Below, one piece after another: positions 57,561 to 64,000 of a stretch of 64,000 bases of DNA. Made by a program: the position numbers and the translations under genes. The notes beneath the pieces are model-generated. The model made no database searches. It had not been told where the DNA came from and saw only the letters and a program-made list of their open reading frames with translations. The DNA lies in assembly GCF_040958095.1 (NCBI RefSeq), contig NC_091208.1:11865083-11929082 (forward strand). The letters run 5' to 3'. Origin of the DNA: Procambarus clarkii (taxonomy: Eukaryota > Arthropoda > Malacostraca > Decapoda > Cambaridae). The first letter of the stretch is position 1. Each line of letters begins with the position of its first letter.

Positions 57561-58763
57561 GGCCATCCAGGAAGAGTGATAAGCATATATACATCTTGGG
57601 AGAGAGGGACGTTGACCTACCATCAAGGGAGAATGGGAAGCATTCCGAATTTCCAGGAAGAGAGGGAAGTCTACCGGCCCTCTTGGAAGAGTGGGAAGCC
57701 TAACTGCCATCAAGGGAGAATCGAAAACCTAACTGCCATCTAGGAAGAGAGGGAATCCTACCGGCTATCTTGTGAGAGAGACAAGCCTTCCTGCCATCCA
57801 TGAAGTGTGGGAAGCCTACCGACCATCCATGAAGTGTGGCAAGCCTACCAACCATCATTACAAGCCATATTGGGAGAGTGGGAAGGCATCAAGCAATCTT
57901 GGGAGAATGGGAAGTCTAACAGCCATCCACAAAGAGTGGGAAGCCTAACGACTATCTTGGGTGAGTTGAAAGTTAACTAGCAATCCAGGGAGAGTGGGAA
58001 ACTTTCCAGAATCCAAGAACAATGGGAAGCCTACCGATCATCCAGGGAGTATGGGAAGTCAACATGCCATCAGGAAGAGTGGGAAGTCTACCGGCTATCC
58101 AGGGTTAGTGGGAAGCCTACCGGCCATTCACTTGGAGTGGGAAACCTACCTGCCATCTTGGGAGAGAGGGAAGCCTACCAGCCATCTTGGAAGAGTGAGA
58201 ATCCTGCCGATAATCTTAGGTTAGTGGGAAGCCTACCTGCCACAACGAAGAGTGGTAAGCCTGCTGGCCATCTTGGGAGAGTTTGACGCTTACCTGCTAT
58301 CCTGGGAGAGTAGGAAGCCCACCGTCAGTCCATAAAAAGTGGGAAGCAAATCTTCCACAAAGGGAGAGTGGGAAGCCGACCTGCTATCTTGGGAGAACGG
58401 CCTACAGCCATCCAGAGAGAGTGGGAATAATACCGGCCTTCTGTGGAGAGTGGGAAGCCTACCGGCTATCCAGGGAGAATGGGAAGTTCACCGGCCATCA
58501 AGGAAGAGTGGGAAGCAATATGTCGTCTTGGGAGACAGGTACCGCTACCCACAATCTACGAAGAGTGGGAAGCCTACCAGCCGTCTTGCAATAGTGGGAT
58601 GTCCCCCGTCCATCTTGAGAGTGGGAAACTTACCTACTATCCTGGGAGATTGTGTAGTCCCTCCTTGAAGAGGGGAAAGCCTCCCATCATCTTGGGAGAA
58701 TCGGAATCATTCCAGCTATCCAGGGAGAGTGAGAAGCCACCAGTGTTCTTGGGAGAGTGGGAA

Positions 58764-59816
58764 TAAGAACATAAGAACATAAGAACAAAGGTAACTGCAG
58801 AAGGCCTATTGGCCCATACGAGGCAGCTCCTATTCTATAACCACCCAATCCCACTCATATACTTGTCCAACCCGTGCTTGAAACAATCGAGGGACCCCAC
58901 CTCCACAATGTTACGCGGCAATTGGTTCCACAAATCAACAACCCTGTTACTGAACCAGTATTTACCCAAGTCTTTCCTAAATCTAAACTTATCCAATTTA
59001 TATCCATTGTTTCGTGTTCTGTCCTGTGTTGATACTTTTAATACCCTATTAATATCCCCCCGGTTATGTCCATTCATCCACTTGTAAACCTCTATCATGT
59101 CACCCCTAACTCTTCGCCTTTCCAGTGAATGCAACTTAAGCTTTGTTAATCTTTCTTCATATGAAAGATTTCTAATTTGGGGAATTAACTTAGTCATCCT
59201 ACGCTGGACACGTTCAAGTGAATTTATATCCATTCTATAATATGGCGACCAAAACTGAACTGCATAATCTAAATGGGGCCTAACTAGAGCAAGATATAGC
59301 TTGAGAACCACACCAGGTGTCTTGTTACTAACGCTGCGATTAATAAATCCAAGTGTCCGATTTGCCTTATTACGAACATTTATGCATTGATCCTTTTGTT
59401 TTAAATTCTTACTAATCATAACTCCCAGATCCCTTTCGCAATCCGACTTCGCAATCACAACACCATCTAGCTCGTATCTTGTAACTCTATCATCATTACC
59501 TAACCTCAGAACTTTACATTTATCAGCATTAAACTGCATCTGCCAATCCTTTGACCATTTCAAAACCCTATCTAGATCAACTTGAAGTGATAGTGAGTCC
59601 TCCTCCGAATTAATTTCCCTACCGATTTTCGTATCATCGGCAAATTTGCAAATGTTGCTACTCAAACCTGAATCTAAATCATTTATATATATTATAAACA
59701 ACAGAGGTCCCAGGACAGAGCCTTGAGGCACTCCACTTACAACATTTTCCCACTCTGACTTGATTCCATTTATACTAACTCTCTGTTTCCTTTGGTATAG
59801 CCATGCCCTAATCCAG
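58764..59816 (-). mobile_element. CR1/L2-like LINE, 5'-truncated copy
   Basis: About 1053 bp, almost identical to the 3' part of the LINE at 62110-64000 (one visible residue change, MSGIGWL against LSGIGWL). It holds the RT C-terminal half: VSGVPQGSVLGPLLF, FADDTKIGRE, LDYAVQFWSPYY, LHSLERRRVRGDM. The 3' tail repeats ATAAGAAC. The open frame is fused at its 5' end to minisatellite sequence (58835-59824), so its apparent Met is not the LINE's own. It inserted in the 29-bp array. Confidence 0.92.
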
Positions 59817-60042
59817 GCATTCAAGAAGTGGGAATCCTACAGGCATTCAAGAAGTGGGAATTCAAGAAGAGGGGGAAGCCTTCCGGTAAACTTGGGAGAG
59901 TGATAAGTCTACCAACCATCCAGGGATAGTGGGAAGCCTACCAGCCACCCAGGAGGAGTGGGAAGCCTAACGGCCATCTTGTGAGAATGGGAAGTCTAAC
60001 GGCCATCTAGGGAGAGTGGGAAGTTTACCGGCTTTCAAAGAA

Positions 60043-60265
60043 AAGTGGAAAGCCTACCTGCCATTAAGGAAGAGGTGGAAGCCTACCTGCCATCAAGGAA
60101 GAGGTGGAAGCCTACCTGCCATTAAGGAAGAGGTGGAAGCCTACCTGCCATTAAGGAAGAGGTGGAAGCCTACCTGCCATTAAGGAAGAGGTGGAAGCCT
60201 ACCTGCCATTAAGGAAGAGGTGGAAGCCTACCTGCCATTAAGGAAGAGGTGGAAGCCTACCTGCC
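60043..60265. repeat. Homogenised 29-bp sub-array
   Basis: Seven consecutive near-identical units of GGTGGAAGCCTACCTGCC plus ATTAAGGAAGA (starts 60072 to 60246, every 29 bp). The rest of the minisatellite is far more variable. Confidence 0.95.
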
Positions 60266-62109
60266 AAACAGCAAGAGTGGGAAGCCTTCCGACCATCATG
60301 TGATAATGGGAAATCTACTGGCCTTCCTGGAAGAGTAGGGTGCCTACCTGCCATCCAGGGAGAGTGGGAAGCCTACCGACCATCTAGGAAGAGTTGGAAG
60401 CCTACTGGCTATCCAGGGAGAGTGGGATGCCGGTCGGTCATCCAGTGAGAGTGGTAAGCCTACCGACCCCCTTGGGCGAGCGGGAATCCTACACACCATC
60501 CAGGAATAGTGGGAAACTATTTCTGCCGTCCAAGAAAAATAGGAAGCAACCCGGCTCTCCACGGAGTGTGGGAAACCTTATGAATCTTTTGGGAGAGTGG
60601 GAAGCTTACATGCTATCCTTGAAGAGTGGGAAGCCTACCTGCTATCCTGGGAGAGTGGGAAGTTTACTTTCTATCCAGGGAGGATGGGTACTCTGCCAAC
60701 CATTCAGGAAGAGTGAGAATTCTGTCAGTAATCCAGAGAGAGTGTGGAAAGACAACCGACCATCCAGGAGGAGTGGGAAGCCTTCCGGCCCTCTTGGGAG
60801 AGTGGGAATCTTAAAGGCCATCCAGGAAGAGTGAGAAGCCTACCTACATATTGGGAGAGTGGGAAGCCTACCGGCCGTCTTGGGAGAGTGTGGGAAGTCA
60901 ACCGGCCCTCCTGGAAGAGTGGGAAACCTTCCAGTGATTCTGGAAGAGTAGTAAGCCTACCGACCATCTTGCGAGATTGGCAAGCCGACCGTCCATCCTT
61001 GGAGAGTGAGAAGCCTACAGTTCATCCTTGGAGAGTGGAAAGTCGACCGGCCATCCAGGGAGAGTGAGAAGCCTACCAGCCATCCAGGGATAATAAGATG
61101 ACTACATACCAGCTGGGAGAGAGGGAAGTCTTCCTGCTATCCACTGCGAGTGGGAAGCCTACCGTCCATCCAGAGAGAGTGGGAAGCCTTCCGGTTATCC
61201 ATGGAGAGAGGGAAGACTACTGACCCTCTTGTGACTGTGGGATATCAACAAGCTATCCAGGGAGAGTGGGAAGCCTACCGACCATCCATGGAGAGTTGGA
61301 AGCCTACCAGTCGTCCATGGAGAGTTGGAAGCCTACCAATCATCCAGAGAGAGTGGGAAGCCTACCGTCCATCTTGGGAGAGTGAAAATCTCACCGGCCA
61401 TCCAGGAAGAGTGGGAAGCCTACCTTCCATCAATGAAGAATGGGAAGCCTACCGGCATCAAAGGGAGAGTGGAAAATCTACTGGGCATCAAAGGAGTTTG
61501 GTCAGCCTACCTGTTATCCAGGAAGAGAGGTAAATCTACCGGCTATCCAGGAAGAGTGGGAAACCTTCCTGCTATCCAAGGAGAGTGGGAAGCCTGCCTG
61601 CCATCCTGGGAGATTGGGAAGCCTACCTTCTATTCAGTAAGAGTGGGAATCCTACCTTACATTCAAGGAGAGTGTTAAGCCTACCTGCCATCCAGGAAGA
61701 CTGGGAAGCCTACCTGCCATCCAGTAAAAGTGGGAAGCCTACCGGCCAACCACAAAGAGTGGGAAGCCCCCAGACCGTCTTGGGAGAGTGGGAAGTCTAC
61801 CGGTCATTTTGGGAGGGTGGGAAGCTTACATGCAATCAAGGGTGAGTGGAACGCTTACCTGCTATCCTTGAACAGTGGGAAGCCTACTGTCAATCCATAA
61901 AGAGTGAGAAGCTAACCTGTCATCTTCGGAGAATGGGAAGCCTACCTGCAATCTTGAGAGAACGTGAAGCCTACCAGCCATCCAGGGAGAGTGGGAAGCC
62001 TATCTGCCAACCAGGGAGAATGTGACGGCTACCGGCTATCCAGGCAGAGAGTGGGAAGCAATGTGCCATCTTGCGAGGGAGGTAAGCCTATCCAGAATCT
62101 AGGAACAGT

Positions 62110-64000
62110 GAACATAAGAACATAAGAACAAAGGTAACTGCAGAAGGCCTATTGGCCCATACGAGGCAGCTCCTATTCTATAACCACCCAATCCCACTCA
62201 AATACTTGTCCAACCCGTGCTTGAAACAATCGAGGGACCCCACCTCCACAATGTTACGCGGCAATTGGTTCCACAAATCAACAACCCTGTTACTGAACCA
62301 GTATTTACCCAAGTCTTTCCTAAATCTAAACTTATCCAATTTATATCCATTGTTTCGTGTTCTGTCCTGTGTTGATACTTTTAATACCCTATTAATATCC
62401 CCCCGGTTATGTCCATTCATCCACTTGTAAACCTCTATCATGTCACCCCTAACTCTTCGCCTTTCCAGTGAATGCAACTTAAGCTTTGTTAATCTTTCTT
62501 CATATGAAAGATTTCTAATTTGGGGAATTAACTTAGTCATCCTACGCTGGACACGTTCAAGTGAATTTATATCCATTCTATAATATGGCGACCAAAACTG
62601 AACTGCATAATCTAAATGGGGCCTAACTAGAGCAAGATATAGCTTGAGAACCACACCAGGTGTCTTGTTACTAACGCTGCGATTAATAAATCCAAGTGTC
62701 CGATTTGCCTTATTACGAACATTTATGCATTGATCCTTTTGTTTTAAATTCTTACTAATCATAACTCCCAGATCCCTTTCGCAATCCGACTTCGCAATCA
62801 CAACACCATCTAGCTCGTATCTTGTAACTCTATCATCATTACCTAACCTCAGAACTTTACATTTATCAGCATTAAACTGCATCTGCCAATCCTTTGACCA
62901 TTTCAAAACCCTATCTAGATCAACTTGAAGTGATAGTGAGTCCTCCTCCGAATTAATTTCCCTACCGATTTTCGTATCATCGGCAAATTTGCAAATGTTG
63001 CTACTCAAACCTGAATCTAAATCATTTATATATATTATAAACAACAGAGGTCCCAGGACAGAGCCTTGAGGCACTCCACTTACAACATTTTCCCACTCTG
63101 ACTTGATTCCATTTATACTAACTCTCTGTTTCCTTTGGTATAGCCATGCCCTAATCCAGCTTAATATAGCACCCCCAATACCATGAGACTCTATTTTTTT
63201 AATCAGTCTTTCATGTGGCACTGTATCAAAAGCTTTGCTAAAGTCAAGGTATACAACATCGCAATCCTTACCACTATCAACTGCCTCAACAATGCTAGAA
63301 TAAAAAGATAACAAATTTGTTAAACATGAACGGCCATTTATAAAACCATGTTGCGACTCAATTATTAATTTATGTTTTTCAAGATGAAGACGAATTTTAT
63401 TTGCTATTATAGATTCGAGTAACTTTCCCACAATAGACGTTAGGCTAATTGGTCGATAGTTAGACGCAAGTGATCTATCTCCTTTCTTAAAAACTGGTAT
63501 CACATTAGCAACTTTCCAAAACTCTGGCACTCTGCCTGACTCTATTGATTTATTAAATATGGTTGACAGTGGGTCACAAAGCTCCTCTTTGCATTCTTTA
63601 AGCACCCTAGCAAACACTTCATCCGGCCCTGGGGATTTGTTTGGTTTGAGTTTTACTATTTGTTTAAGAACATCCTCCCTGGTAACTGCTAAACTCGTCA
63701 ACCTGTCCTCGTCCCCACCCACATAGACTTGTTCGGCTGAAGGCATATTGTTAAGTTCCTCTTTAGTAAATACAGATACAAAATATTTATTAAAAATACT
63801 ACTCATCTCTTCATCACTATCTGTTATTTGACCTGTCTCAGTTTTTAATGGACCTATCCTTTCCCTAGTCTTAGTACGATATAACTGAAAAAACCCTTTA
63901 GGATTTGTCTTTGCTTGCCCTGCTATGCGAACTTCATAGTTTCTTTTTGCTTTCCTTATCTCTTTTTTAACATTTCTAACCAGTTGTACGAATTCCTGTT
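62110..64000 (-). mobile_element. CR1/L2-like LINE, longer copy running off the window
   Basis: The 3' end at about 62110 has ATAAGAAC repeats next to minisatellite. It extends leftwards on the minus strand through RT and upstream linker and beyond the right edge of the window. The very high identity to 58764-59816 suggests a recently active family. The endonuclease and 5' end would lie outside. Confidence 0.92.
62178..64000 (-). CDS. LINE ORF2 reverse transcriptase, partial at window edge, unbroken
   Basis: The frame is open from the window edge to the stop at 62178 (over 600 codons); the Met at 63806 is internal, because upstream sequence (NPKGFFQLYRTKTRERIGPL) is part of the same protein. 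RT blocks in order: VTREDVLKQIVKLKPNKSPG, VIPVFKKGDRS...NYRPISL, HGFINGRSCLTNL, VYLDFSKAFDTVPH, SGVPQGSVLGPLLF, the catalytic KFADDTKIG, and a C-terminal thumb. No stop or shift is visible. It would copy LINE RNA at a nicked target. This is the only clearly intact coding sequence in the window. Confidence 0.93.
   Translation of the reverse strand, partial: QEFVQLVRNVKKEIRKAKRNYEVRIAGQAKTNPKGFFQLYRTKTRERIGPLKTETGQITDSDEEMSSIFNKYFVSVFTKEELNNMPSAEQVYVGGDEDRLTSLAVTREDVLKQIVKLKPNKSPGPDEVFARVLKECKEELCDPLSTIFNKSIESGRVPEFWKVANVIPVFKKGDRSLASNYRPISLTSIVGKLLESIIANKIRLHLEKHKLIIESQHGFINGRSCLTNLLSFYSSIVEAVDSGKDCDVVYLDFSKAFDTVPHERLIKKIESHGIGGAILSWIRAWLYQRKQRVSINGIKSEWENVVSGVPQGSVLGPLLFIIYINDLDSGLSSNICKFADDTKIGREINSEEDSLSLQVDLDRVLKWSKDWQMQFNADKCKVLRLGNDDRVTRYELDGVVIAKSDCERDLGVMISKNLKQKDQCINVRNKANRTLGFINRSVSNKTPGVVLKLYLALVRPHLDYAVQFWSPYYRMDINSLERVQRRMTKLIPQIRNLSYEERLTKLKLHSLERRRVRGDMIEVYKWMNGHNRGDINRVLKVSTQDRTRNNGYKLDKFRFRKDLGKYWFSNRVVDLWNQLPRNIVEVGSLDCFKHGLDKYLSGIGWL

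Larger units (their letters stand above)
55740..62112. repeat. 29-bp minisatellite, ~5.3 kb excluding LINE insertion
   Basis: The unit is close to GGGAAGCCTACCGGCCATCC plus AGGGAGAGT, 29 bp with much variation. Because 29 is not a multiple of 3, all plus-strand frames translate to rotations of the same pattern (GSLPAIQ.EWEAYRPS.ESGKPT). This makes many false ORFs of 60-150 codons on both strands. A LINE copy interrupts the array at 58764-59816, and the array ends where a second LINE copy begins at about 62110. Confidence 0.95.

Noticed and set aside
58835..59824. LINE ORF with its own start Met at 59824
   Set aside because: The first codons come from minisatellite DNA; LINE sequence ends at 59816, so the start is accidental.
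55740..61845. Numerous 60-146 codon ORFs with a GSLPAIQEEWEAYRPS-like pattern
   Set aside because: Same pattern in all three frames because of the 29-bp unit; opposite-strand frames are equally artefactual.
55740..62112. CRISPR-like appearance (about 29-bp repeats at regular spacing)
   Set aside because: The units are directly contiguous without unique spacers, vary strongly, and the context is a eukaryotic retroelement landscape.

Overview
The window looks like a repeat-dominated animal genome, most likely an arthropod with a very large genome such as a decapod crustacean. That assignment is inference. It rests on the mix of element types (Ty3/Gypsy with integrase before reverse transcriptase, BEL/Pao, DIRS, Penelope with a GIY-YIG domain, I-type and CR1/L2-like LINEs, a Tigger remnant, tRNA-derived SINEs) and on very long (CT)n, (GA)n and (AT)n tracts. 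I found no convincing host protein-coding gene and no functional RNA gene.

Layout. 1-12648: a minus-strand Gypsy element (Gypsy-B) whose integrase is split by a plus-strand Gypsy element (Gypsy-A, 419-8924) flanked by a 4-bp GTTG duplication. 12649-23880: non-coding DNA with several unrelated tandem families: CT arrays with a ~115-bp module, a ~140-bp family, a ~130-bp family, a 20-bp array, and a ~180-bp array bounded by 18-bp inverted repeats and invaded by a Tigger remnant. 23879-24125: a tRNA-derived SINE. 24807-41269: a BEL/Pao element in pieces. Its gag is split by a LINE, which carries a Gypsy (Gypsy-C copy 1), which carries a palindromic MITE. Its reverse transcriptase is split by a GC-rich DIRS-like element (33913-39961). 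Its 3' part is cut off by a minus-strand Gypsy-A LTR, itself split by an I-type LINE (41504-46750). 47104-51222: Gypsy-C copy 2 and an unclassified segment between (AT)n tracts. 51223-53210: a Penelope-like element. 53225-54900: a decayed fourth Gypsy (Gypsy-D). 55480-55735: a second SINE. 55740-62112: a 29-bp minisatellite invaded by one copy of a CR1/L2-like LINE. A near-identical, longer copy runs off the right edge.

How the parts relate. Three Gypsy families (A, B, D) show or imply protease-integrase-RT-RNase H order, the reverse of the usual Ty3/Gypsy order and the arrangement described for Gmr1-type elements. Gypsy-C has a gag like that of Gypsy-A but no integrase, RT or RNase H in either copy, so it looks like a mobilised non-autonomous relative. 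The DIRS element keeps inverted terminal repeats and an internal complementary region but its tyrosine recombinase is cut short. The SINEs end in a tail also seen at the 3' end of the LINE at 25.5-32.7 kb, suggesting a parasite-partner pair. Nearly every coding region carries stops or frameshifts; the main exception is the LINE ORF at the right edge.
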